Below, in pieces: positions 41,854 to 49,938 of a DNA stretch of 64,000 nucleotides. Origin of the DNA: CAVWZH01 sp963765285 (GTDB taxonomy: Bacteria > Acidobacteriota > Terriglobia > Terriglobales > Acidobacteriaceae); NCBI GenBank assembly GCA_963765285.1, contig CAVXVR010000004.1, forward strand, positions 186,001-250,000, in the 5' to 3' direction. The translations under genes were made by a program, and so were the position numbers. The notes beneath the pieces are model-generated. The model was not told the origin of the DNA, made no database searches, and was given only the letters and a program-made list of their open reading frames with translations. Position 1 is the first letter of the stretch, and every line of letters starts with the position of its first letter.

Positions 41854-42552
41854 CTATAGCGTGACGTTCAGAGCAATATTCACGCCGGGATACATCGGGT
41901 TGCACAGGTAATACACACCGTCTATGTCGATGACATAAACATTCTGCGTGTAGAGCCAGTTGCTCGGCCAGGGATCAACGAATCCGAACCAATAGCCACC
42001 GTACTGGAAGCGGCGATTCCGGCTGTAATCGGCTTGGCTGACACGAAACGTGTGCTGTTGTCCAAAATGGGCACGGTAACGGTCTTCGGGGATGCGGCCG
42101 CCGCCATGATTATCGGCGTGCTGTGTCTGCTGTTCGGATTTAGCCTGCTGCTGGTGTTGCTGCGCATTGTTCTGTTCCTGCTTGGCGTTCTTGTCCTGTT
42201 GCTGCGCGTTTTTCTCCGCCTGCTTGTTGTTGTTATTCTGGCGTTGCGCGGAAGGCTTTTCTTGCTGGGCGCTTTTTTCCTGCTGCGGCGCGGGTTTCTC
42301 TTGCCCGGCCTGCTTCTCCGGTTTCGGGGCTGGCTTTTCTTGCCTGGCCGCCTTCTGTTGTTGCTCAGGCTTCTCCTGCTTCGGCGCGGCTTTCTGCTCT
42401 TGCTTTGCGGGTTTTTCCGGTTGCGCTTTCTGCTCCTCGGGCCGGGCTTTCGGTTCCTCCTGCCCATGCTGTTCCTGCAGTGCGTACACTGGAACAACCG
42501 CTCCGAGGACTAAAGATAGTACTGCGGTACTGATCACTCCGATTTGTTTCAT
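41854..42552 (-). CDS. Exported low-complexity Gln/Lys/Pro/Glu-rich protein
   Basis: 232 aa from ATG 42552 with GGAGG 7 nt upstream and a signal peptide (MKQIGVISTAVLSLVLGAVV). Residues about 30-160 are a charged disordered region made of degenerate QEKPAxxxE units, mostly K, Q, E, P, A and N. A C-terminal domain of about 70 aa is ordered: AHFGQQHTFRVSQADYSRNR, RFQYGGYWFGFVDPWPSNW and YVIDIDGVYYLCNPMYPGV. Resembles RcnB-like or cell-surface small domains of Acidobacteria on a long spacer. Followed by a strong terminator. Confidence 0.82.
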   Translation of the reverse strand: MKQIGVISTAVLSLVLGAVVPVYALQEQHGQEEPKARPEEQKAQPEKPAKQEQKAAPKQEKPEQQQKAARQEKPAPKPEKQAGQEKPAPQQEKSAQQEKPSAQRQNNNNKQAEKNAQQQDKNAKQEQNNAQQHQQQAKSEQQTQHADNHGGGRIPEDRYRAHFGQQHTFRVSQADYSRNRRFQYGGYWFGFVDPWPSNWLYTQNVYVIDIDGVYYLCNPMYPGVNIALNVTL

Positions 42553-42647
42553 GGTGTTGCCTCCGTTATCGAATCGTTTCGTACTCCTGCTTTCCCCAAG
42601 ATGCCTTGTCGCTGCGACGAGCCCGCGAGGTCGGCTTACGCGATTCT

Positions 42648-42839
42648 TCATGTCCCAACATGAATTCTGGAAAGCGAATGAAACAGCCCAAAAACATTCA
42701 GCAGCCACAAAACCACCGCAATCACCACGACGCCGTTCAAAATCGACTTGATCGATCCCTGCATCGGAATGAAGCGATTCACCAGCCACAGAAGCACACC
42801 TACCACGATGAGAACTTCCAGGAGTTGAATTAACGGCAT
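42648..42839 (-). CDS. Small two-helix membrane protein, Thivi_2564 family
   Basis: 63 aa with GGAAGG ribosome site. Helices LIQLLEVLIVVGVLLWLVNR and ILNGVVVIAVVLWLLNVFGL joined by FIPMQGSIKS; this IPM(Q)xxIKxILN pattern is typical of a small conserved family of inner-membrane proteins without known role. Divergent orientation from nothing nearby; the gap upstream to 43249 is gene-free. Confidence 0.85.
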   Translation of the reverse strand: MPLIQLLEVLIVVGVLLWLVNRFIPMQGSIKSILNGVVVIAVVLWLLNVFGLFHSLSRIHVGT

Positions 42840-43249
42840 GATGTTTGACCTTCCTTCTTTCGCGGGCCAATACCTCTCATCCGCCGGGAGGATTGCCCTG
42901 ATTTCGATGTTTTCGAGAGCCGAAATCGTGGTCCACCGCGAGTTTCCACGGCTTACACACGGATGAAGATTGCCGATTAGCTGGATGTGGCCGCTCGGAC
43001 CTGACTCGGTCGGGACCTGGCGCAGCAGCCTAAGAATGAGAGCTACGAATCAGCAGTTCGTGGCTCCGTCTACACACTCAGAGAACAGATGATGACAGGT
43101 GTCAATTTCCGCGTCTGAGCAAGATAGCTCACATCCACAAAAGGCGGGAACGTTGAGCGTTGGGCATTTATCTCCGGGTCCTGGCGGCGTGGGCCTTGCG
43201 TTGAGAGCAGTGCCGCCTGGTCGCTTTACCGCTAGAGACAAATAACCGA
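42840..43249. other. Gene-free gap
   Basis: No convincing gene. An inverted repeat GATTTCG / CGAAATC lies at 42900-42927 and TGAGC / GCTCA at 43114-43129. A Cys-rich 63-codon frame at 43050-43241 has only a TTG start and no ribosome site, so I do not call it. Confidence 0.45.
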
Positions 43250-43743
43250 TTATTCCGGGCTGCTGATCTCGCGGTTCAGGCGCAAGAAAGCGGCTCCCAC
43301 CTCGGGCGAGGCGCGAAACGTAGTCTCACGGATAAGGCGCTGGTACGCCGCTTCCGCATCGATCAGCCCGCGCCTTCCTGCCGCGAGCAGAACTCCGAGG
43401 GTGCCAGTGGTCGCGATCCGGCGACGTTTCGCCTCCAAGCGGCCTTTGCGTTCGTCGATTAGCAAAAGATCGGCACCCCGCTCCTCGGCGAGCTGAATCG
43501 CCTCGCGTTCACCCACATCCAAGACGTTCAACTCCGCGTCCGCTTGGGGCGCAACGGTGTGGACTTCAACCCAGGCGGGAATATTTCTTGCCCAACTTGC
43601 GACCGCGGGCGGTGCCGCAGGGTGGCGCAACTCTTCGATAACAGCCGCGGGGACTAAAACCCGGCTGTAGAGCTTCTGGAGTACGGACTCGCATTCAATT
43701 TGAACGAGGTAGTTCAGTGGGGAGGCGTCGGCACAACGATCAT
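43250..43743 (-). pseudogene. DUF3368 PIN-like toxin, frameshifted near the start
   Basis: The usual N-terminus is split: ATG 43743 gives MIVV, then a stop; one frame over, ADASPLNYLVQIECESVLQK continues, then LYSRVLVPAAVIEELRHPAA and the rest to the stop at 43250. One missing base after GTTGT (about 43733) would restore the whole 160-residue DUF3368 protein. The shift separates the start from the catalytic Asp of ADASPL. The rest keeps PIN-like acidic residues (LDVGEREAIQLAEERGADLL, LIDERKGR). ATG lies 2 nt after the antitoxin stop, as in intact operons. Either inactive toxin or an assembly error. Confidence 0.82.
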
Positions 43744-43745
43744 GC

Positions 43746-44021
43746 CTAGCGGCGATCCTCAGGACCGTGATCTAGCTTATTCAAGGCTTCAACATCCGCC
43801 GCCAGATCCTCAGCACTATAGGCATGATCGAGAATGTTCCGTTGTTTGAGAAAACCCTCAAACTCAAGGCGGGAGCTAAATCCCAGAAGTCGGCCAGCCT
43901 GAAATGCCGTTAGCTTGCCCGACCGGTATCCCGCAAGTGCCAAGGCTTCGACCGCCTCGCGCCCCGGATCTGGGCGTTGCGCCAGGTCATTTGGCAGTTC
44001 GACCGTAATTTGCACCGTCAT
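43746..44021 (-). CDS. UPF0175-family antitoxin
   Basis: 91 aa. UPF0175 pattern: ITVELPNDLAQRPDPGREAV, then EALALAGYRSGKLTAFQAGR and LLGFSSRLEFEGFLKQRNI with the conserved SRxEFxxFL helix. These proteins usually precede a DUF3368 gene and act as its antitoxin or DNA-binding partner. Here the DUF3368 gene follows 2 nt later but is frameshifted. Probably represses its own promoter. Confidence 0.87.
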   Translation of the reverse strand: MTVQITVELPNDLAQRPDPGREAVEALALAGYRSGKLTAFQAGRLLGFSSRLEFEGFLKQRNILDHAYSAEDLAADVEALNKLDHGPEDRR

Positions 44022-44104
44022 TTCCCTAGATCCAACCTAAGCCTAGCACGAATGCGCGGGCTGGCGCAGAGTATCCAGAACGGCTTGCTAGGGAACAGTG
44101 CATG

Positions 44105-44120
44105 CTGAGAGACTCGAACT
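44105..44120 (-). repeat. Partial copy of the tRNA-Arg 3' region
   Basis: CTGAGAGACTCGAACT matches the T-arm part of the tRNA-Arg gene at 44209-44224 in 15 of 16 positions and in the same orientation, 104 bp away. May be a tRNA fragment or a remnant attachment site. A GC hairpin TGCGGGC / GCCCGCA follows at 44131-44159. Confidence 0.5.
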
Positions 44121-44199
44121 TGAGGCGTTTTGCGGGCGTGAGCGGAGCGGGAGCCCGCAGCCGAAATCCCGAGCCTGGCGAGGGATCCGGCGATTGAGA

Positions 44200-44276
44200 T
44201 GGTGCGCCCTGAGAGATTCGAACTCCCGACCTTCTGGTTCGTAGCCAGACGCTCTATCCAACTGAGCTAAGGGCGC
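44200..44276 (-). tRNA. tRNA-Arg (anticodon ACG)
   Basis: Minus strand, 5' end at 44276. Acceptor GCGCCCT pairs with AGGGCGC; D-arm AGCTCAGTTGGATAGAGC; anticodon stem-loop TCTGGCTACGAACCAGA with ACG; T-arm GGGAGTTCGAATCTCTC. CCA is encoded (44200-44202). Reads CGN arginine codons after A34 deamination. Confidence 0.96.
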
Positions 44277-44465
44277 GACGACGTTGATGCGGCGCTCTGA
44301 TTATATCGAAGATTCTTACACCTGATAAGCGGCTCGGGCACTTGTTAATGGGTCAGTTTGACCTGGCACTACGCTGACTGTGCTTGCAAGCAAAATCTCT
44401 GCTATAGTGCCGGGTCTTGCGAAGGGATGCGCTCGCGGAGTGCGAACGAACTCACGGAGGGTTGA

Positions 44466-45800
44466 ATGAGAAAGATCGCTCAGCTTTTGCTCTTGCTGAC
44501 TGTGGTTGTGCCCGGGTTTTGGAATTCCGCAGTAGCGCAAACGCCGCCTCCTCCGCCTCCCGTGCCAGCCGCGGCACAGGGCGTGGCGGGACAGCCTTTT
44601 GACGTCAAAGCTGCAGTCGATGCCTATCTGGCCACCATTCCCGCCGACAAGCGCGCCCGCTCCGACGCTTACTTTGAAGGCGGGTACTGGCTCATCCTGT
44701 GGGATTTTCTGGTCCTCGCGGTCGTGTTGTGGCTCATGCTCCGCTGGCGCATCTCGGCCAAGATGCGGGATTGGGCTGAGCGGGTCACGCGTTTCCGAAC
44801 GTTGCAGACTGCAATCTATTCGGTGCAATTCATCCTGCTACTGTCGATCGTCACCTTTCCCTGGACAATCTACGAGAGCTATTTCCGCGAGCACAAATAC
44901 GGCCTGCTGAACCAGACTTTTGGCCCTTGGCTGATCGATCAGTTGAAGCTGGTAGGCATCAACGTCGTGCTCGGCGCATTGTTTATCGTTATCCTGTTCG
45001 GCTTGATCCGGTGGTTGGGGAAGACTTGGTGGATTTGGGGCGCGGTGTTTTCCATCGTATTCTCTGCATTCATAGGACTGATCGCGCCGATTTTCCTTTT
45101 CCCCCTGTTCAACAAATTCACCTTCCTCGAAGACCCCCATGTGAAAGGTCCGATTCTGAGTTTGGCGCGCGCCAACGGGATTCCCGCCAGCGAGGTGTAC
45201 GTGTTCGACGCGTCGCGTCAATCCGACCGCGTCAGCGCCAACGTGAGCGGCCTCGGCGGAACCATGCGCATTTCGCTCAACGACAATCTGCTCAAGCGCT
45301 GCTCGCTGCCGGCGATCGAATCCACCATGGGCCACGAAATGGGGCACTACGTTCTGAACCATGTCTACAAGGGCTTGGCTCTCAACGGGATTGTGACCGT
45401 GGTGGCTTTCGCGTTCCTCAACTGGGGAACCAAGGCTTCGCTGGCGCGCTGGGGCGAGGCCTGGCGTGTGCGGGACGTTTCCGATGTAGCGGTTCTACCC
45501 CTGCTTGCGCTCTTGCTCTCCGCTTACTTTTTCGTGCTGACCCCGGTCAGCAATTCAATCACTCGCGTCATGGAGTATGAAGCCGATATGTACGGGCTGA
45601 ATGCTGCCCAGCAGCCGGATGGCGAAGCCGAAGTCGACCTGTTGCTCGGCGAGTATCGCAAGCTCGATCCCGGGCCGGTCGAGGAATTTATTTTCTTCGA
45701 CCATCCCAGCGGACGGACGCGAATCAATGCCGCTATGCGCTGGAAGGCGGAGCACCTGCCACCGGGCCCGACGGCGCAGGCAGTAACCTCTAAGCCTTAG
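44466..45800 (+). CDS. Ste24-type metallopeptidase (M48, CAAX-prenyl-protease-like)
   Basis: 444 aa with GGAGGG ribosome site. Signal-like first helix then a Pro-rich loop, about six further transmembrane helices and a zinc site HEMGHYVLNH (near residue 290) with a distant Glu in MEYEADMYGLNA. The QSDRVSANVSGLGGTMRISL strand and FFDHPSGRTRINAAMRW end are typical of the Ste24/HtpX family. In bacteria such proteases act in membrane-protein quality control or precursor trimming. No prenylation genes are nearby. Confidence 0.92.
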   Translation: MRKIAQLLLLLTVVVPGFWNSAVAQTPPPPPPVPAAAQGVAGQPFDVKAAVDAYLATIPADKRARSDAYFEGGYWLILWDFLVLAVVLWLMLRWRISAKMRDWAERVTRFRTLQTAIYSVQFILLLSIVTFPWTIYESYFREHKYGLLNQTFGPWLIDQLKLVGINVVLGALFIVILFGLIRWLGKTWWIWGAVFSIVFSAFIGLIAPIFLFPLFNKFTFLEDPHVKGPILSLARANGIPASEVYVFDASRQSDRVSANVSGLGGTMRISLNDNLLKRCSLPAIESTMGHEMGHYVLNHVYKGLALNGIVTVVAFAFLNWGTKASLARWGEAWRVRDVSDVAVLPLLALLLSAYFFVLTPVSNSITRVMEYEADMYGLNAAQQPDGEAEVDLLLGEYRKLDPGPVEEFIFFDHPSGRTRINAAMRWKAEHLPPGPTAQAVTSKP

Positions 45801-46140
45801 TTACTGGGTTGCCGCGCTGGGCGCGGTTTTCAACACCGAATTCGGCAAGAATCTTGCAGCAGAATTCTCCCGAAATGGGACGAAAGTAAATCTTTCCCGT
45901 GCTGGGCAATTCCTACCAGGCCGACACGGTACGCCGCCCTTTAGTTTCATTACTTTGGGACTGGCACCGGAGATGCTACCTACTCCGGCAGACGAAGTGG
46001 CGCGCAACGGGGCGCTCTTGAAGATAACTTCGGCCAGAGGTTTTCTTGAGCGCCCCTTGCTTTTTTCCCCGCCCGTCAGCCCTCCCCCGAGACCTTCCGA
46101 ATTAATCTTTCCTTCTGTCCGTGTTTGATTCTCCAGCTCC

Positions 46141-46171
46141 GTATCAGGGCACGGGCTTCAGCCGTGCCGTC
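46141..46171 (+). repeat. REP-like element, GTATCAGGGCACG type, forward
   Basis: GTATCAGGGCACGGGCTTCA then GCCGTGCCGTC: a head GTATCAGGG plus a hairpin GGCACGG / CCGTGCC. Partner element in inverted orientation lies 107 bp further, forming a BIME-like pair. Confidence 0.8.
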
Positions 46172-46239
46172 AGTTACAACGAATGCCAATTTCGCGCCTG
46201 AGGGGCGCAATTGCCAACGTACGACGGGTCCTGATAGTG

Positions 46240-46253
46240 GCGCCGGCCGGCGC
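46240..46253. repeat. Perfect GC palindrome between the two REP elements
   Basis: GCGCCGGCCGGCGC, self-complementary over 14 bp, preceded by AGTG as in the 58.05-kb element. Probably a short member of the GGCGCCGGCG family. Confidence 0.6.
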
Positions 46254-46277
46254 GGCACCTAATTTTCCGCCGATTGA

Positions 46278-46307
46278 GACGGCACGCCTTAAGGCGTGCC
46301 CTGATAC
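46278..46307 (-). repeat. REP-like element, GTATCAGGGCACG type, inverted
   Basis: On the minus strand: GTATCAGGGCACGCCTTAAG then GCGTGCCGTC. Same head and tail as the forward copy with a different hairpin loop, so arms co-varied. Confidence 0.8.
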
Positions 46308-46385
46308 GAACCTGGGAAAGACGTGGAGTGCGGCGAAGCTCAGGAATTCACTTAATGCCCTCGCAAAGGATCCGCAAGGTGCCGA

Positions 46386-46613
46386 TCAAGCCAGGACGAG
46401 TTTTTCCTCAATATCCAAACCCGCGCCGCGCAGCAGCCCAGCGATCGCCGGCTCCTTGAGCCGGGAGGCGTCAAACTCCACCCGAACCACCCTCGTAGCT
46501 TCATCAAGGCTGATCCGTCGGATGCCGTAGACTTCAGAAACGCCATCGAGCGCGCGCATGGTCGCCTCGCGGGGCGGGGATACGTAACGGTAGGCGACAT
46601 CCAGTTGCGTCAT
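46386..46613 (-). CDS. HMA-like small protein without the metal-binding Cys pair
   Basis: 75 aa from ATG 46613 with GGAGG 8 nt upstream. The ferredoxin-like beta-alpha-beta pattern of heavy-metal-associated domains is there (DVAYRYVSPPREATMRALDG, VSEVYGIRRISLDEATRVVR, AIAGLLRGAGLDIEEKL), but the CxxC loop is replaced by SPPRE. Divergent from the copper ATPase gene, with starts about 100 bp apart, so it may share its regulation. Metal binding by cysteine is not possible; role unknown. Confidence 0.68.
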   Translation of the reverse strand: MTQLDVAYRYVSPPREATMRALDGVSEVYGIRRISLDEATRVVRVEFDASRLKEPAIAGLLRGAGLDIEEKLVLA

Positions 46614-46664
46614 CGGGGTTTCCTCCGGTACGTACAAGATACAACAGTCGAAAGACTCGTGGTT

Positions 46665-46680
46665 GAATCTAATATGATTC
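46665..46680. promoter_or_regulatory. Candidate operator in front of the copper ATPase gene
   Basis: Inverted repeat GAATC-TAATAT-GATTC with a -10-like TAATAT (46670-46675) in its centre, 33 bp upstream of the ATPase start. A repressor or MerR-type activator site would look like this. No regulator gene is seen nearby. Confidence 0.45.
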
Positions 46681-46712
46681 GTAGTTCGGGGTCCGAGAGG
46701 GCAGATTCCTTT

Positions 46713-48593
46713 ATGGACAAGCTGGCCAGATCAGAAGAGATGATCACCGATCCGGTGTGCGGCATGACCGTGGATTTGTCCACGGCGAGGCATTCTGCTG
46801 ATCATGCAGGCCACGCCTATTATTTTTGCTCCAGCCGGTGTGTGGAAAAATTCCGGGCGAATCCTGAGCTTTATCTCAAAGCCAGACCGAAGGGGATGTC
46901 ATCGTCGCCTTCGGCTCCAGCCGGCATAGTGATGCTGAAGCCCGCGCTGGCGGCGAAAGCGCCGCAGGGCGACCCGGCATACGTTTGTCCCATGTGTTCT
47001 GAGGTTCGCGAATCGAGGCCCGGGCCGTGCCCCAAGTGTGGCATGGCGTTGGACCGGGAATCGCCCTTGCCTGCGACGCAGGTGGAATACACCTGTCCGA
47101 TGCATCCCGAGATCGTTCGCCCCGGCCCGGGATCGTGTCCTATTTGCGGCATGACACTTGAGCCGCGCAACGTGACTGCGCAGCAAGAGGAAAACCCTGA
47201 ACTGCGCGACATGACGCGCCGCTTCTGGGTCAGCCTGGTTCTGACCGCGCCCCTGCTGGCGGTTGCGATGGCGGACATGTTGCCGGGCATGCCAGTGCAG
47301 CGCGCCTTGCCTGCGGGCTGGCTGCCGTGGTTGGAGTGCCTTCTGGCAACGCCGGTTGTGCTTTGGGGCGGATGGCCTTTCTTTCAGCGGGGCTGGGCGT
47401 CGATCGTCAACCGTTCGACCAACATGTTCACCCTGATCGCGATGGGCACGGGCGTCGCTTACGTCTACAGCCTGATCGCGACGGCGTTTCCCGGCATCTT
47501 TCCGCTGTCGTTCCGCGAAATGAATGGAACGCCGGCAGTTTATTTCGAGGCGGCGGCGGCGATCACGACCCTCGTGCTGTTGGGCCAGGTGCTCGAGCTC
47601 CGCGCCCGCAGCCGCACCAACGTCGCGCTACGAGCTTTGCTCGATCTGAGTCCGAAGACCGCACGGATTCTGCGCGAGGGAAAAGAGGAAGATATTCCGC
47701 TCGATCAGGTGAAAGCCGGTGACCGGTTACGGGTGCGCCCGGGCGAGAAAATTCCCGTAGATGGCGTCGTGCTCGAAGGCGCCAGTTCCGTAGACGAGTC
47801 CATGATCACGGGCGAGTCGGTTCCGGTAGGGAAGGAAACAGGCAGCAGAGTGATCGGCGCCACGGTCAACGGAACCGGTTCGTTCATCATGAGAGCGGAG
47901 CGGGTGGGCAGCGAAACGCTGCTGGCGCAGATCGTGCAGCTGGTGAGCAAGGCGCAACGCAGCCGCGCGCCGATTCAGCGACTCGCCGACCGCGTCGCGG
48001 GGTGGTTCGTTCCGGTGGTCATTGGCATTGCGGCGCTGACCTTTATCGTTTGGGGATTGTTCGGGCCTGAACCACGTCTGGCGCACGGCTTAGTGAATGC
48101 GGTTGCGGTCTTGATTATCGCGTGCCCTTGTGCACTCGGGCTCGCCACGCCCATCGCAATCATGGTCGGAACAGGACGTGGAGCGACTGCAGGTGTGTTG
48201 ATCAAAAGTGCCGAGGCGCTCGAAATCCTCGAGAAAGTTGACACGCTGGTAGTCGACAAGACCGGCACGCTGACGGAAGGGAAGCCGCGCCTGGTTTCGA
48301 TATGGACTGTCAGCGGCCAGAACCAGAACGAGTTGTTGCGCTGGACAGCGAGCCTTGAGCAGGGCAGCGAGCATCCGCTTGCGAGCTCAATTGTGGCTGC
48401 GGCCAGGGATCGAAAGCTGAGCATCGGCGAAGCCTTGAGCTTTAGATCGCTCACCGGCCGCGGCGTCGTGGGAGAAGTAGACGGGCAACAAATGCTCGCA
48501 GGCAACGAAAAACTTCTCCAGGAAATGGGCGTGGCGTTTGATGACCTGGATGCGAGAAGGTCGAAGAATTCCGGGGAAAGGGCCAGACGGTGA
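46713..48593 (+). CDS. copA: Copper-translocating P1B ATPase, N-terminal part before a frameshift
   Basis: 626 aa before the premature TGA. Order: YHS domain (TDPVCGMTVDLSTARHSADH, then FCSSRCVEKF), two heavy-metal-binding CPMC...CPKCGM / CPMH...CPICGM modules, transmembrane helices, the actuator loop (VDESMITGESVPVGKET), the CPC membrane site in IIACPCALGLATP and the phosphorylation site DKTGTLTEG near 515. It stops after GVAFDDLDARRS inside the nucleotide-binding domain. The next codons, one frame over, give VEEFRGKGQTVILVARADRA and continue in the second part. Expected function is Cu(I) or Ag(I) export. A missing base near 48553-48560 would unite both. Confidence 0.9.
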   Translation: MDKLARSEEMITDPVCGMTVDLSTARHSADHAGHAYYFCSSRCVEKFRANPELYLKARPKGMSSSPSAPAGIVMLKPALAAKAPQGDPAYVCPMCSEVRESRPGPCPKCGMALDRESPLPATQVEYTCPMHPEIVRPGPGSCPICGMTLEPRNVTAQQEENPELRDMTRRFWVSLVLTAPLLAVAMADMLPGMPVQRALPAGWLPWLECLLATPVVLWGGWPFFQRGWASIVNRSTNMFTLIAMGTGVAYVYSLIATAFPGIFPLSFREMNGTPAVYFEAAAAITTLVLLGQVLELRARSRTNVALRALLDLSPKTARILREGKEEDIPLDQVKAGDRLRVRPGEKIPVDGVVLEGASSVDESMITGESVPVGKETGSRVIGATVNGTGSFIMRAERVGSETLLAQIVQLVSKAQRSRAPIQRLADRVAGWFVPVVIGIAALTFIVWGLFGPEPRLAHGLVNAVAVLIIACPCALGLATPIAIMVGTGRGATAGVLIKSAEALEILEKVDTLVVDKTGTLTEGKPRLVSIWTVSGQNQNELLRWTASLEQGSEHPLASSIVAAARDRKLSIGEALSFRSLTGRGVVGEVDGQQMLAGNEKLLQEMGVAFDDLDARRSKNSGERARR

Positions 48594-49195
48594 TTCTTGT
48601 TGCGCGAGCCGACCGCGCGATTGGAGTGCTAGGAATCGCCGACCCGATCAAGGCGTCTGCCAAACAAGCGTTGCAGGACCTGAAGGCCGAGGGTTTGCGA
48701 ATCGTCATGCTGACCGGAGACAGCCGGAGCACGGCCGAGGCTGTCGCGCGCCAACTTGGGATCGACGAATTCGAGGCTGGAGTGTTGCCCAGCGACAAGG
48801 CCGCGTATATCGAGAAACAACACAAAGCCGGCCGCATCGTTGCCATGGCCGGCGACGGCGTCAACGATGCTCCTGCGCTGGCCCAAGCCGATGTCGGCAT
48901 CGCCATGGGGACGGGAACCGATGTCGCCATGGAAAGCGGCGGAGTAACCCTGGTGAAGGGAGATCTAGCGGGAATTGTACGTGCGCGCAAGCTGAGCAAA
49001 GCGACCATGCGCAACATCCGGCAGAATCTGTTCTTTGCGTTTATCTATAACTCGCTGGGAGTGCCCATCGCCGCTGGAGTGCTCTATCCCTTCTTCGGGC
49101 TTTTGTTGAGCCCGATTCTCGCGGCGGCGGCCATGAGCTTCAGTTCGGTCTCGGTGATCACGAATTCGCTGCGGTTGATAAAGGTCGAGTTGTGA
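48590..49195 (+). CDS. copA: Copper-translocating P1B ATPase, C-terminal part after the frameshift
   Basis: 201 aa from GTG 48590, overlapping the upstream stop by 4 nt (GTGA). Contains LGIADPIKASAKQALQDLKA, the P-domain TGDSRSTAEAVARQLGI and MAGDGVNDAPALAQADVGIA, then the last two transmembrane helices. It cannot be a pump alone. The GTGA overlap would allow coupled translation of two halves, but family conservation across the break (EEFRGKGQTV) argues for one gene with a lost base. Confidence 0.88.
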   Translation: MILVARADRAIGVLGIADPIKASAKQALQDLKAEGLRIVMLTGDSRSTAEAVARQLGIDEFEAGVLPSDKAAYIEKQHKAGRIVAMAGDGVNDAPALAQADVGIAMGTGTDVAMESGGVTLVKGDLAGIVRARKLSKATMRNIRQNLFFAFIYNSLGVPIAAGVLYPFFGLLLSPILAAAAMSFSSVSVITNSLRLIKVEL

Positions 49196-49234
49196 AGGGC
49201 CAGTCATCTATGCGTCCCGCTCCGGTGGGGTGCT

Positions 49235-49660
49235 TTACGGTGTGCGGACCCGCATAGCGACTTCGGCTCCGAGCCGTCGGAAGTCTCCAATATCCCACGT
49301 GTAGATGATTTCCGCGCCGGCCTTCAGCGCACATTGGGCCAGGAGAGCATCGTAAATGGTCCCGCCTTCTATTCCTTCTCCGGCAGCGGTAATGATGGCC
49401 TCCCAGTATTCTTCCGGGTCGAGGGAGACCAAGCTCAGCCGCCTGGCCAAATCGGTCAGAAAAAGTATGGCCTGGTCTCCGCTTACGCGATGTGTCCGCG
49501 GCATCCGCGTAAGTGCGGAGTAGAGCTCCGCGAAAGTGTGTGCCGCACAGCAGGCGTTCTTTTTGTTTGCTCGGAGAAGGGCAGCAAGACTGGCGTCATG
49601 GTGGGGATGCTCGTCGAGCAGGGCGGCAAGAAGAGCCGAGGTGTCAAAGAAATATTTCAC
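49235..49660 (-). CDS. PIN-domain toxin (VapC-like)
   Basis: 141 aa. First strand MKYFFDTSALLAALLDEHPH with catalytic Asp, Glu in HTFAELYSALTRMP, and late acidic residues in IYDALLAQCALKAGAE and TWDIGDFRRLG. This DTSALLA subgroup pairs with AbrB-type antitoxins, and such an antitoxin precedes it with a 4-nt ATGA overlap. Acts presumably on tRNA or rRNA; the target is not predictable. Confidence 0.88.
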   Translation of the reverse strand: MKYFFDTSALLAALLDEHPHHDASLAALLRANKKNACCAAHTFAELYSALTRMPRTHRVSGDQAILFLTDLARRLSLVSLDPEEYWEAIITAAGEGIEGGTIYDALLAQCALKAGAEIIYTWDIGDFRRLGAEVAMRVRTP

Positions 49661-49932
49661 CGGAACTTTCCCAAGATTTTGTGGTCGCGCTCGTCACGTA
49701 CCCGGCGGACGGTGTCACGCACCGTTTCTGCCGAGATTGGGGCACCTCCATGAAGAACCCATACCCCGTTTTTCCTCCGCATACGGGCGTTGCCTCGGGC
49801 TGGGCGCAGAATGAGTCGCTCACCTGAGACCTCTAATTCGAGAGCATCCCCAGGACCCAGCTGCAATTCATCCCGAACCGGCTTGGGAAGCACGAAACGT
49901 CCGGCTTTATCCAGCGTAATAGTGGTAGGCAT
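49657..49932 (-). CDS. AbrB/MazE-type antitoxin
   Basis: 91 aa from ATG 49932. Swapped-hairpin DNA-binding domain at the N-terminus: TITLDKAGRFVLPKPVRDEL then GDALELEVSGERLILRP. The rest is a toxin-binding tail ending KILGKFR. A -10 box TATAAT sits 7 bp before the ATG, which suggests a leaderless transcript. An 8-bp inverted repeat just upstream is the likely autoregulatory site. Confidence 0.88.
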   Translation of the reverse strand: MPTTITLDKAGRFVLPKPVRDELQLGPGDALELEVSGERLILRPARGNARMRRKNGVWVLHGGAPISAETVRDTVRRVRDERDHKILGKFR

Positions 49933-49938
49933 GTTGAC

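Larger units (their letters stand above)
45801..46385. other. Gene-free gap with REP elements
   Basis: No credible gene; the gap holds a pair of inverted REP-like elements (46141-46171 and 46278-46307) and a GC palindrome between them (46240-46253). Open frames across it lack ribosome sites and overlap the repeats. Confidence 0.6.

Noticed and set aside
43050..43241. Cys-rich 63-codon frame
   Set aside because: Only a TTG start, no ribosome site and no family-like pattern.
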